Source: Haloarcula sp.
Lineage (GTDB): Archaea > Halobacteriota > Halobacteria > Halobacteriales > Haloarculaceae
Reading direction: 5' to 3'
Length of the DNA stretch: 8,667 bases
NCBI GenBank assembly: GCA_028275075.1
Contig: JAQCNK010000205.1
Coordinates: 1-8,667 of the forward strand
Both the position numbers and the translations under genes were made by a program. A model generated the notes under the pieces. The model did not search any database. It saw nothing but the letters and a program-made list of their open reading frames with translations, and had not been told where the DNA came from. Position 1 is the first letter of the stretch, and the number at the start of each line of letters is the position of its first letter. Shown piece by piece: positions 1-7,534 of this stretch.

Positions 1-11
1 AGTGTGGTCGG

Positions 12-1280
12 TCATCGTTGGTTTGTGTCCATAGTCGAGCGACTCGAGCAGTTGACCTCGCCGGCGTGGACTCTGCATTCGGTGCCCCAGTAGTCGTTTT
101 TCCAGTCCTTCAGGAGGCGGTCGACGGCGTCACGCAGGCCAGCGGGATACTGGTCGAGTTCGGTCTCAAGTCGGTGGCCGCCGTCTCTCACGACCTCGGA
201 GTCGCTCCCGGTTCGGTTTGCGCCGTCGTCGGCTCCGACGGACCCCTCGCGCATCGACGTCTCATAACGCGACAGGTAGTGAACGGCGTTCGTGAGCCGT
301 CTGAGGTGTGCCTCCACCGCCGAACGCTCCCGCACGGACTGGGGAAACTCGCCGAGCACCTGGAGGTCAATCGCCGTCTCGACATAGTTCTCGGATCGCA
401 ACCCGTCGCTCTCGAGACGCGGGCGGACGAACTCCCGGGGGAGCGCCTCCTCGTCGACGGTCGGCTCGCCGTAATTCAGCAGGTCGACCCGGTCGACTTG
501 CGCCTCCGACGCCGCGAGCGGCGCGCCCGGTTCGGTAAGCAGCGCGTAGACGAGACAGCGCAAGGGTCGTCCCGTTCGCGGTGCTCTGTCGGTCCGAACA
601 GGGTCGTACCCCAGTACGCCGTCGTCGGGCGAGGGTTCGTCCTCGGCCGCTGGCGGTTCGCTCTCGGTAGCGCTCTCACCGTCGGTTCCCTCGCTGTCGC
701 TTCGGTCCGGGTCATCGCCGACCCCACTGTCGGGGATGTCAGCGTCGACCAGCAACTCCGCCCCGGCGTATCTCACAATCCGGCGGACGCGCTCGTCGTC
801 CGGTAGCTCTATGTCGAGCAACCGGTCGGCCGCTGCCACGGTTTCCAGCAAGCTCGCGTGCTCGTCGCGCTCGCCGTAGAGCCCGAGGATGGTCGGTTCG
901 TTCGTCGGGTCCTCGATGTCGGGGATCCGCAACGCCGGCCCCAGCCTGTCTATCGTGTCGACGACATCGTTGTGCTTGACGTCTCCTCTGTCCGGGTCCA
1001 TCGCTTCGTTGAGCTCTCCGACAGTCGCGACGACGTCGAACTCCTCGGCGAGTAGCGCGAGCGCTTCCGACCGCGCCGGTGCGTCACTCAGGTCCTCCAG
1101 TACCGCCTGCCGGTAGGCCATCTCCGCCTTGTCACTGTCGACGGCGCTGAGCGCGACCGGCAGGTCTGTTTCGCTCACGATCCGATCCCTCCAGTACTGC
1201 CTAGATGGAGCGACTGCGACTCTTTCACACCCATCATTGCTCCTGTCATCTCTTAGTTCGTTGGGGTGATATGGAGCCAC
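12..1280 (-). CDS. Acidic haloarchaeal protein of unknown function, 422 aa
   Basis: I do not recognise a family. The protein appears soluble, with no signal peptide or membrane segment. Residues about 50-180 look helical (a run near 56-90 and another near 140-178). A low-complexity acidic linker rich in Asp, Glu and Ser spans about 185-221. A second helical region lies at about 237-345, a short polar linker at 346-368, and a final helix near 370-398. The last 25 residues are unusual, with two Cys (402, 411) and several Trp/Tyr just before (393, 397, 398). The frame ends in TGA at 12-14. The chosen start is GTG at 1280, because a TATA-like box at 1301-1310 lies at leaderless distance. An alternative GTG at 1176-1178 (388 aa) has a GGAGG ribosome-binding sequence at 1188-1192, nine bases upstream, and would drop the less typical first 34 residues. 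Existence of the gene is likely; function and exact start are open. Confidence 0.75.
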   Translation of the reverse strand: MAPYHPNELRDDRSNDGCERVAVAPSRQYWRDRIVSETDLPVALSAVDSDKAEMAYRQAVLEDLSDAPARSEALALLAEEFDVVATVGELNEAMDPDRGDVKHNDVVDTIDRLGPALRIPDIEDPTNEPTILGLYGERDEHASLLETVAAADRLLDIELPDDERVRRIVRYAGAELLVDADIPDSGVGDDPDRSDSEGTDGESATESEPPAAEDEPSPDDGVLGYDPVRTDRAPRTGRPLRCLVYALLTEPGAPLAASEAQVDRVDLLNYGEPTVDEEALPREFVRPRLESDGLRSENYVETAIDLQVLGEFPQSVRERSAVEAHLRRLTNAVHYLSRYETSMREGSVGADDGANRTGSDSEVVRDGGHRLETELDQYPAGLRDAVDRLLKDWKNDYWGTECRVHAGEVNCSSRSTMDTNQR

Positions 1281-1300
1281 TCCGACGGCCGTCTCACCGA

Positions 1301-1310
1301 CTATTTAAAC
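1301..1310 (-). promoter_or_regulatory. TATA-like promoter box of the 422-aa gene
   Basis: On the minus strand this reads GTTTAAATAG, a good match to the haloarchaeal TATA box. Its centre is about 26 nt upstream of the GTG at 1280, so transcription would begin at or next to that codon (a leaderless mRNA). If the GTG at 1178 is used instead, the leader would be about 100 nt with a GGAGG site. Confidence 0.55.
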
Positions 1311-1517
1311 GGTGGCACACCCAGTCGAGTTCGCCGATGTCGGTCCTCACTTTCAACACCCAGTTGACTCGGAACGTTGATTTTCTCCCGAACCGGTTCT
1401 TTTCTCTCTTGTTCGAGGGTCGGGGAGCAAGTGTGCATCGAGCGGTCAGGCCCGGCGGCGAACGATGGGTGCGGAAAGATAACCCGACTGGTTCCGCAAC
1501 TTCCAGACGAACTCGGG

Positions 1518-1523
1518 AAAAAA
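1518..1523 (-). terminator. Oligo-T candidate terminator after the 1016-aa HEAT gene
   Basis: Six consecutive T on the minus strand lie 14-19 nt past the TGA stop at 1537-1539. Short T-runs without a hairpin are the usual intrinsic termination signal in archaea. The remaining intergenic DNA down to 1281 holds the promoter of the next gene and no convincing reading frame. Confidence 0.4.
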
Positions 1524-1536
1524 TGAGCGATAGAGC

Positions 1537-4500
1537 TCAAGGTTTCTTGGACGATTTTCCCTGTTCAGGAACCCGTGACCCCGTCGCCGCTAAAATATCC
1601 CCAACTAATGCGATTGTCTTGCTTGTCTCGGTCCCGTCTAACATCACGTTGATTGAGCGCTCCACATTAACGCGACTGGCCTCATCTATACCCGCGCCGA
1701 CGGCACCGCTCTGCGACCGGATGTCGAGATACCCCATCAAGAGGAGGGATATGAATCGCTTGATATAGCGATCGTTCGCTCTGAGTGTCCCCAGGGCTGC
1801 GAGTGTTTTGGCCGGACTGATCGTCTGTCTGACTGCGGCGCCAATTGCTTCAGCATACGGAAGAACCTTATCCGGTGTAGCTGGTGCCGTGTGGGCGAGC
1901 ACCCTGACACCTGTCTCCAGGGTCAAATCGTCTTCAGTTTCGGCTACGATTCTGGCAATGTCGTCGGCTCGGTCAGTAACTCTACTGTCACTTAGCCCGG
2001 CGGTCCGCTCGATGACTCTGAGCGAAGTGCGAGAGATACGAGGATTCGTAGTCACCGTCATCGCGTCGACGAGGACATCGATGTTGTTCGGCACGGTCTC
2101 TGGCACCTTCTCATCAAGGCCATCGATCAACCGGACGCTCTCAAATACGACCTCTGGATCGTCGAAGCGGTTCACTGCGGCAGCTACAGCCGCCTCGAAG
2201 TGGTCAACCGTCCGAACCACGGAGTTGTCCCGGGGAGCGAGTGTATCTGCCCAGAGCCCTAATACCCGTCGCAATGCCCGCAGACTCCGCCGTGCGTGGT
2301 CAGCCTCCCCAGTGAACACGGTGAGTTCCGCGAGGAATAGGGTGTACTCTGCGACCAAGTCAGACCTGACCTCCGCGAGGAACCCACCCAAAGCCCGCTC
2401 GTTCCTTTCGATGGCATCGAACACTGCCTCAAGATGGCGGTCAGCAGCCGTCGAATCTTCGGCGGCGACGTTCCAGACTATTTCTACGACGCCGAATAGG
2501 ATGTCCGGCGGGCCGTCTGACCCCAAGGCGACGAGCGTGTCGAGGTCACCCACAACCCCCTCCGGCCTCTCATTTGATAGATTCCTAAAATATCTGATCC
2601 CGTTCGAACGGATAGTGTCGTGCTCGGTGTTTTCGAGTACCGAAAGGACGATATCGGAGTACTCCAACGCGCCCTCCGGCTTCTCAGCTGTGGCCGTACT
2701 CAGGAGCAGACACCCGGTCGAGTTGACGTCCGGGTCATCGAAACGGGTGAGGAGCGTCCCGACTTCGTCAAGGTACTCGGCGACTGGTTCTGGGCGGTTC
2801 CGTCCAGCGACCCAAACAGCCCTGAGTGCGTAGTCGACCAGCGCAACGTCCTCGTAATCTATGAGTGCAGCAAAGATATCATCGAACTCCGCGACGACCG
2901 CATCGGGAGCGACCGTCGCGACGTTCTCCATTGTTTCCAGGCTCCGCCCGGTTACTGCCTGCCTCACGTCGGTGAGCGCGCTTGTGAACACTCCCATGTA
3001 ATCCACGAGGTCTCGCGGCCGTTCATCACCGACGTAACCTAACGCTTTGATGCCCCGCGACAGGATATCCTGGTCGGCTGTCCGCTCCATCGTCTCTGCG
3101 ATTACGTCGATGTGGTCGCCGACGGACTGTGGGTCCGCTTTCGCGACCCGAGCGAGAGCCGACATCCCCGACTGCATCGCGTTCGAGCGTTCGACACGTG
3201 ACAGCGCGTCTGCTACGGCCTCTGTTTCTCCGGCGACGGCCTCTGGGTCGCTCTTCGAGAGTTCGTTGAACGCAACGAGAGCGTTCGCCGAGACAGCCGG
3301 ATCCGCAAACGCATCCAGAGCCTCTCTCACGCGTTCGATACGGGGTCTGACTGCTTCGGCGTCGACGGTCGCCGTGAAGCCCAGCACACCGATGGCGTTA
3401 CAGACCGCCTCCACGGAGTCGGGGGACTGGCGGAGAAAGGCATCAAACTGGGGGACATAGGGTGCGACTGCCTCTGGTTCGTCTCTGGCAATCCTGATGA
3501 AGATGCTCGTGACAACGGCGTTGATGTCCGTGTCCCCAGTGCCCTCGACGGGGTCGGACAATTCGACGGTCCGGGCCCTCCGCTTGAGATGATCGACCAG
3601 CGAAACGACGTCGAAGGCACCGAATACAGCCGAGAGCGTTTCGAGATATGGTGTCACCTTTTTGGGGTCGCCCCGCTCAACGACAGCAGCCATCGCCGCG
3701 ACGCCGTGTGCTCGGACTGCCTCGCTGTCGTGAGCAGAGAGGGCACTCCCGACCGGATCGAGGCGATCGGCAACGGCCTGAGGGTACACTGAGGACACCC
3801 TGTGATACACCCGTAATGCGGCGACGACGGTGTCCTCAACGTATCGCGACCCGGCGTCACGTGAGAGTGATACAGCCACCGCGTCAAGGTGTTTGCCGAC
3901 CACGTTGGGGTAGTGTTCCGCGAGGCGCTCGAGCGTGACGAGTGCCTTCGGATTGCGACTGTCGCCTTGGTTCGGGCCGACCGCCTTAGCGATCGGTTCT
4001 ACGAGATTAACCGACGCGTCCGGCGAGACACTCACCAGACGAGTCAGCAGTTCGGCAGCAGTCCGTCGGATGTCCTCGTCTGGGTGGGTGAGTTGTGGCG
4101 TCAATGCCGCGCCGACGAGTCTGAGTTGTTCTGGTGAGAGCGGGTCGTCTGGCGACTCCGCTACATCGACCAGTTCGCTGACAGCATCCAGCGCGATCTG
4201 TAACATCTCGGCGTCAACCGTCGTCAGAGCCGCGGTAATGGCTTGAACTGATGCGGGTCGCTCCGGGGCCTCGCTAGCGAGTGCGGCGACTGATCGAACG
4301 AGGTCCCGTCGTGTCTTCTCGATGAGGTTGTCGCGCTCTCCTCCGCCGACTTTCACGGCTGTCGCGACACCCTCGCTCTCGCCGTCAGTCGCCGACCGGA
4401 TAACATCCGCAAGTGTGTTGGCCCGGTCCGCCACCTGTGCCGGCTTCTTCTCGGCGACATTTCGGATATACCGTGCGGCCCGTCGCCGTTCCTCCATAAC

Positions 4501-4587
4501 CGACCGATCACCTGCCGGCGTTGTCGTCGAGAGCGTCTCAAGGGCGTCGGTCAAGCGCTCAGCGGTGTGGTCCTCCTCAAGACACAT
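1537..4587 (-). CDS. HEAT-repeat solenoid protein, 1016 aa
   Basis: This is a long acidic alpha-solenoid built of HEAT-type helical pairs, each typically reading Pro-x-x-Val ... Leu-Asp-x-Val followed by a helix rich in Ala and Leu. The conserved acidic or equivalent position falls at residues 379, 418, 456, 494, 532, 570, 607, 645, 683 and 720, and again at 837, 875 and 913, so most spacings are 37-39 and usually exactly 38. No enzyme motif, signal peptide or membrane segment is visible, so a cytoplasmic protein-binding scaffold is the inferred role. The last hundred residues are less regular and end in a basic tail (GKSSKKP), odd for so acidic a protein. The frame is open to an ATG at 4671, but I place the start at ATG 4587: a TATA-like box sits 28 nt upstream, and the first 19 residues then align without gaps to the neighbouring paralogue. 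The extra upstream residues would be Arg-rich and overlap the other gene's stop. Confidence 0.9.
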   Translation of the reverse strand: MCLEEDHTAERLTDALETLSTTTPAGDRSVMEERRRAARYIRNVAEKKPAQVADRANTLADVIRSATDGESEGVATAVKVGGGERDNLIEKTRRDLVRSVAALASEAPERPASVQAITAALTTVDAEMLQIALDAVSELVDVAESPDDPLSPEQLRLVGAALTPQLTHPDEDIRRTAAELLTRLVSVSPDASVNLVEPIAKAVGPNQGDSRNPKALVTLERLAEHYPNVVGKHLDAVAVSLSRDAGSRYVEDTVVAALRVYHRVSSVYPQAVADRLDPVGSALSAHDSEAVRAHGVAAMAAVVERGDPKKVTPYLETLSAVFGAFDVVSLVDHLKRRARTVELSDPVEGTGDTDINAVVTSIFIRIARDEPEAVAPYVPQFDAFLRQSPDSVEAVCNAIGVLGFTATVDAEAVRPRIERVREALDAFADPAVSANALVAFNELSKSDPEAVAGETEAVADALSRVERSNAMQSGMSALARVAKADPQSVGDHIDVIAETMERTADQDILSRGIKALGYVGDERPRDLVDYMGVFTSALTDVRQAVTGRSLETMENVATVAPDAVVAEFDDIFAALIDYEDVALVDYALRAVWVAGRNRPEPVAEYLDEVGTLLTRFDDPDVNSTGCLLLSTATAEKPEGALEYSDIVLSVLENTEHDTIRSNGIRYFRNLSNERPEGVVGDLDTLVALGSDGPPDILFGVVEIVWNVAAEDSTAADRHLEAVFDAIERNERALGGFLAEVRSDLVAEYTLFLAELTVFTGEADHARRSLRALRRVLGLWADTLAPRDNSVVRTVDHFEAAVAAAVNRFDDPEVVFESVRLIDGLDEKVPETVPNNIDVLVDAMTVTTNPRISRTSLRVIERTAGLSDSRVTDRADDIARIVAETEDDLTLETGVRVLAHTAPATPDKVLPYAEAIGAAVRQTISPAKTLAALGTLRANDRYIKRFISLLLMGYLDIRSQSGAVGAGIDEASRVNVERSINVMLDGTETSKTIALVGDILAATGSRVPEQGKSSKKP

Positions 4588-4611
4588 TTTCCGGGTGTAG
4601 ACGTTATACTG

Positions 4612-4619
4612 TATTAAAA
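4612..4619 (-). promoter_or_regulatory. TATA-like promoter box of the 1016-aa HEAT gene
   Basis: The minus strand reads TTTTAATA here, centred about 28 nt before the ATG at 4587. This predicts a leaderless or nearly leaderless transcript separate from that of the upstream paralogue. The box lies in the 58-bp gap between the two genes. Its four T could also help terminate the upstream transcript. Confidence 0.55.
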
Positions 4620-4645
4620 TCCTAGTCCTTGGTATGCGATGACAG

Positions 4646-7099
4646 TCAGTTCGAGGTCGTCCCCTCTTCAATGGTTTCTAACAGCTCTTCTGCAACAGTC
4701 GAGACGCTAGAATCGTCGAACCGTGTGGCGGCATCTGTAACTACATCCTGATGTGGTCTGACCGTCTCGCCACTCGTCGCGGCCACTGCCGTCAACGCCT
4801 CGAGTGCTACCCGGGCCTCAGTCGGGTCCCTCGCGAGCGTCAAGTCCGTCACGATGGTCTCAACCCCTGTGGCGACCGCATCCGGAGCCTCCTCGGCAAG
4901 AGCCCCGAGCGTTCGGACTCCCTCTTCCCGGACTCGGTCGTCATCAGCGTGCAGCGCTTCTAAGACAATGTCGAGGTGCTCTCGTGCCACTGCTGGAGCT
5001 GTGGGGGCGACATACCGAAGCGTCTCAGTGAAGTTGGCTACCGCGAGCGGTTCCCTCGTGACACCGCTGTCTGCGATAGTACCGAGGTACTCGGCAGCGT
5101 CGGCGGGTCGGTGTTCCGCGATTTCGCCGACTGAACCGACACCGTTTACGAGTGGCGGGCGGCTCTCGAACCCAGTGATTGTATCTGTGATCCGTGGTAG
5201 TTGCTCCGCTGCAGCGTCAGGCCGGTCGAGGGCCGTCGTACCGATAATAGTACAGAGTTTCGACCGGATATACTCATCAGAGAACCGGTCGAACAGCTCC
5301 CCGACCCGCTCTATGTAGCCGCTGACGGCTGCGGGGTCATCACGTGCGACGGCTCGAATAGCCGCCAGGTCCTGTTCGACGACGGCGAGATCCTCGAACC
5401 CATCAAGCAATTCAAACAAATGCCCGACACGTGGGGCGATGAGATCGGGATCGGATTCAGCGACCGCAGCGACCGTTGCCATTATTTCCGCGACGATCTG
5501 CGGTTCGCTCAGAGCAGCCGCGGTGTTCAGCAGCGTGTCCTCGTGTCCGGCAACTGCTTCCGTGCTATCGTTCCCGAGTTTAATGAGGATACCGATGCCG
5601 GCAATCATCCCGTCCGTGTCTTCAATGTCGTCGAGCGTCGCGGCAACGCGGTCCACGTGGTCGAGCATCGCACTCGAGTCCACCATCGCAACCCCCGATA
5701 GAGCGGCGAGTCCCATATGAATCGCTCGGTCGTACTCGGCAACCCCGAGAGCGTTTACGACTCGGTCGACACGCTCTGCCACCACCGCGGGCTGCGACTC
5801 GGCCACTGCCTTGTAAGCGCTCAGGACGTTAGCCGCAGTGGTAGGTCGGTCGGTGGTCGCCGCAACCTGGTCGATCACGTCGAGGTTAGCGACAACCGAA
5901 TCGAGGTCCTGTTGACCGGCCCCAGCTACTACCCCGATTGCGTTAGTAATGATCCTCACCGTCTCTTCCTGGGACGAGTCGTAGTCGTCAACTGCCCGCC
6001 GCAGTGTTCCGAGGAGAGGATCGAGTCGCTCACCGATGCACTCCGGGTCCTCGTCGACGGCCCGCCCCAGCGCCACCATGAGCTCCGCCTCGATCTCCGG
6101 TGCCTCGAGTTCACCGAGGACGCTGACGACGGTCTTGGCGTGGACCGTGACGGCACTGGGACTGTGCGCTGCGAGTCGCTCAAGTGTCATCGCCGCCTGA
6201 AGCCTCGTCCCCGGGTCCGAGTATGCCTCGAGAGCACGTGCGACCGTGTCGATATGATTGACTGCTTCGTCCGGGTCCGACTTGGCAATATAGTAGATCA
6301 GGAACAGACTCCGGACGACATCGCCGGACGGTGAGTCGTCACTCTGGTGTGCGTCGATGAAATTCGAGACAGCGTCGAGTTCCGCCGCGACCCGGCTCGG
6401 TCGCTCTGTGGCGATCCGCTGGAGCGCGAACACGCCGTGGCCAGTACCGAAATGATCGGCCATCGGATCCGTGGCCGCCGCGATCTGGCCGACGTGTTCG
6501 GCGGCCGCTTTCGGGAACGAGTCAGCGATTGCGGCAATCTGTTCGGCTGCAGCAATCGCGACGTCGGTGTCGGTGTGTGTCAGATGGTCCGAAACTGCTG
6601 TCGCCAGTCTGGAGGCGTCCTCTGCGTCGATGACCTGGCCCTCCTGGTTCTCGAAGAGACGGCCCACGGCGTTGAGAGCTGGGATCAGCATTGACGCGTC
6701 CGTCGATCGCAACGCCGACTGGACGAGCGAGACCGAGCCAGACTCTCTTGATGCAGCCCGTGTAACGGCCAGCACTGCCATCCCGAGCGAACGGTTGATC
6801 TCATCGACGTCCGTCGGACGATCGTTGCCTTGGCCCATCATCCCTGAGGATCCAGCCGATGCCGTCGCTACATCGACAATTACACGTGAAAGGTATCTAG
6901 CCTCCTCGAGGACCGTTTCAGGCTCCGATTCGGCGAGTTTCCAAACCGTCTCGGCGGCCTCCATCCGCCGTTCGATGTCCTCGCTCAGACCGTTTGGCGG
7001 AGTCGACCACAGCGTGTCCAGTGCGTCCCGTATCCGATCTTCGGACTGCTCTTCCTCTCCTGGCATCCGATCTTCGGACTGCTCTTCCTCTCCTGGCAT
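4646..7099 (-). CDS. HEAT-repeat solenoid protein, 817 aa, tandem paralogue
   Basis: This is an alpha-solenoid of HEAT-type repeats. The conserved position of the Leu-Asp-x-Val turn occurs at residues 284, 322, 360, 407, 445, 483, 521, 559, 597, 635, 673, 710, 747 and 785. From 407 to 673 there are seven consecutive spacings of exactly 38. It aligns co-linearly with the 1016-aa neighbour over at least the first 250 residues (for example both have Leu-Thr-His before an Asp-rich turn, at 173-175 here and 166-168 there), so the two arose by duplication. It is shorter, mostly at the C-terminus. It has only seven lysines, typical of a salt-in cytoplasm, and shows no catalytic motif, signal peptide or membrane helix. 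A scaffold role is inferred; the partner is unknown. Residues 1-11 (MPGEEEQSEDR) are repeated exactly at 12-22. The start at ATG 7099 is supported by a TATA-like box 28 nt upstream; ATG 7066 is the alternative and matches the paralogue's start. Confidence 0.9.
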   Translation of the reverse strand: MPGEEEQSEDRMPGEEEQSEDRIRDALDTLWSTPPNGLSEDIERRMEAAETVWKLAESEPETVLEEARYLSRVIVDVATASAGSSGMMGQGNDRPTDVDEINRSLGMAVLAVTRAASRESGSVSLVQSALRSTDASMLIPALNAVGRLFENQEGQVIDAEDASRLATAVSDHLTHTDTDVAIAAAEQIAAIADSFPKAAAEHVGQIAAATDPMADHFGTGHGVFALQRIATERPSRVAAELDAVSNFIDAHQSDDSPSGDVVRSLFLIYYIAKSDPDEAVNHIDTVARALEAYSDPGTRLQAAMTLERLAAHSPSAVTVHAKTVVSVLGELEAPEIEAELMVALGRAVDEDPECIGERLDPLLGTLRRAVDDYDSSQEETVRIITNAIGVVAGAGQQDLDSVVANLDVIDQVAATTDRPTTAANVLSAYKAVAESQPAVVAERVDRVVNALGVAEYDRAIHMGLAALSGVAMVDSSAMLDHVDRVAATLDDIEDTDGMIAGIGILIKLGNDSTEAVAGHEDTLLNTAAALSEPQIVAEIMATVAAVAESDPDLIAPRVGHLFELLDGFEDLAVVEQDLAAIRAVARDDPAAVSGYIERVGELFDRFSDEYIRSKLCTIIGTTALDRPDAAAEQLPRITDTITGFESRPPLVNGVGSVGEIAEHRPADAAEYLGTIADSGVTREPLAVANFTETLRYVAPTAPAVAREHLDIVLEALHADDDRVREEGVRTLGALAEEAPDAVATGVETIVTDLTLARDPTEARVALEALTAVAATSGETVRPHQDVVTDAATRFDDSSVSTVAEELLETIEEGTTSN
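7032..7097 (-). repeat. Exact 33-bp tandem duplication at the start of the 817-aa gene
   Basis: Two identical 33-bp units, 7032-7064 and 7065-7097, follow each other without a spacer. Identity continues for two more bases at 7098-7099. The duplication is in frame and repeats the first eleven codons, including the ATG. The paralogue has only one copy, so this is most likely a gain. Confidence 0.97.
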
Positions 7100-7122
7100 G
7101 ACTCTTCATCAACAGGTTTTAC

Positions 7123-7131
7123 AAATAAAAA
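7123..7131 (-). promoter_or_regulatory. TATA-like promoter box of the 817-aa HEAT gene
   Basis: The minus strand reads TTTTTATTT, centred 28 nt upstream of the ATG at 7099, which again predicts a leaderless transcript. The left end of the insertion sequence begins at 7151, only about 20 bp behind this box, so any activator or operator sequence further upstream has been replaced by IS DNA. Confidence 0.55.
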
Positions 7132-7150
7132 TGCTTTGTTTTGCCGCATA

Positions 7151-7160
7151 GTGACGACGG
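7151..7160 (+). repeat. Left terminal inverted repeat of the IS
   Basis: GTGACGACGG is the exact reverse complement of 8088-8097. It lies 63 bp before the transposase start codon. Confidence 0.65.
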
Positions 7161-7176
7161 TCTCGGACGCTCTTAC

Positions 7177-7185
7177 TGTAATATT
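7177..7185 (+). promoter_or_regulatory. Weak TATA-like box before the transposase
   Basis: The AT-rich stretch TGTAATATT stands out in the otherwise GC-rich leader. It would place the transcript start near 7207, just before the hairpin that holds the start codon. No Shine-Dalgarno sequence is visible. Confidence 0.3.
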
Positions 7186-7210
7186 CCGCCAGGTTAACCC
7201 GGAAATGGAC

Positions 7211-7242
7211 GCCGTCTGGCGATATGGCATCGCTCAGACGGC
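7211..7242 (+). promoter_or_regulatory. Hairpin with the transposase start codon in its loop
   Basis: The arms 7211-7218 and 7235-7242 pair over 8 bp. Inside them 7219-7223 pairs with 7229-7233 over 5 bp, with a single unpaired T at 7234. The five-base loop 7224-7228 begins with the ATG. Such a structure could limit translation of the transposase, above all in long read-through transcripts. That role is inference; the pairing is read directly from the sequence. Confidence 0.6.
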
Positions 7243-7291
7243 TTGCTTGGATGTGTCGAGACATTGCCAAACAGCATGTTGATAATCCGGA

Positions 7292-7326
7292 CGTACCCGC
7301 CGCGCCGGACGGCGCGGACGGGTACG
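7292..7326 (+). repeat. Strong hairpin in the transposase gene (15 bp)
   Basis: An 8-bp outer stem (7292-7299 with 7319-7326) and a 7-bp inner stem (7300-7306 with 7311-7317) are separated by one unpaired A at 7318, with the four-base loop GGAC. It lies within codons for an Ala/Pro/Asp-rich turn, about residues 23-35. Confidence 0.7.
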
Positions 7327-7333
7327 CCGAGTG

Positions 7334-7359
7334 GGTACAGATCGCGTTGATTCTGTACC
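7334..7359 (+). repeat. Hairpin in the transposase gene (10 bp with one bulge)
   Basis: GGTACAG at 7334-7340 pairs with 7353-7359, and ATC at 7341-7343 pairs with 7349-7351. One unpaired T lies at 7352 and the loop has five bases. A one-base bulge on the 3' arm recurs in the hairpins at 7211-7242 and 7292-7326. Confidence 0.55.
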
Positions 7360-7506
7360 GCGTCGAGCTCGAAAAGAGTCTCCGTGAGACTGAAGACTAT
7401 CTTAACGAGATGCCCGACATTCTCGCCGTGTTTGATCTCGACGAGGCACCGCACTACAGTTCGTTTTGTCGGTGGGAAAACGAGTATCGGATGCGTGAAC
7501 TCCGCC

Positions 7507-7534
7507 GCCTGCTCCGCCGAAGCGCGGAGCAGGC
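7507..7534 (+). repeat. Perfect 11-bp hairpin in the transposase gene
   Basis: GCCTGCTCCGC at 7507-7517 pairs perfectly with 7524-7534 around a six-base loop. It falls in the Arg/Leu-rich segment ahead of the first catalytic Asp. Confidence 0.7.

Noticed and set aside
18..806. Long plus-strand open frame of 262 codons
   Set aside because: It lies entirely antisense to the 422-aa gene, has Arg/Val-rich composition unlike haloarchaeal proteins, and is the usual shadow in GC-rich DNA.
1390..1399. Palindrome GAACCGGTTC upstream of the 422-aa gene, a possible operator
   Set aside because: A 10-bp palindrome is expected by chance about once per kilobase, and it lies well upstream of the TATA-like box with no second copy.
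1301..1540. Minus-strand open frame of 79 codons between the two genes
   Set aside because: It is Ser/Pro/Arg-rich with no recognisable pattern and overlaps the promoter of the 422-aa gene and the T-run after the HEAT gene.
1808..2833. Plus-strand open frame of 341 codons
   Set aside because: It is antisense to the 1016-aa HEAT gene, with a Ser/Thr/Arg-rich composition typical of a mirrored frame; the HEAT frame has clear repeats.
4588..4671. Longer N-terminus for the 1016-aa HEAT protein (start at 4671)
   Set aside because: The extra 28 residues are Arg-rich, overlap the neighbour's stop codon, lack a promoter at the right distance, and do not align with the paralogue, whose start matches 4587.
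1537..7099. HEAT pair as part of a defence or DNA-repair system
   Set aside because: No nuclease, helicase, ATPase or other effector is encoded in the window, so any such assignment would be a guess.
5717..7151. Plus-strand open frames of 205 and 226 codons opposite the 817-aa gene
   Set aside because: They are shadows of a repeat-rich coding strand, and no family pattern was seen.
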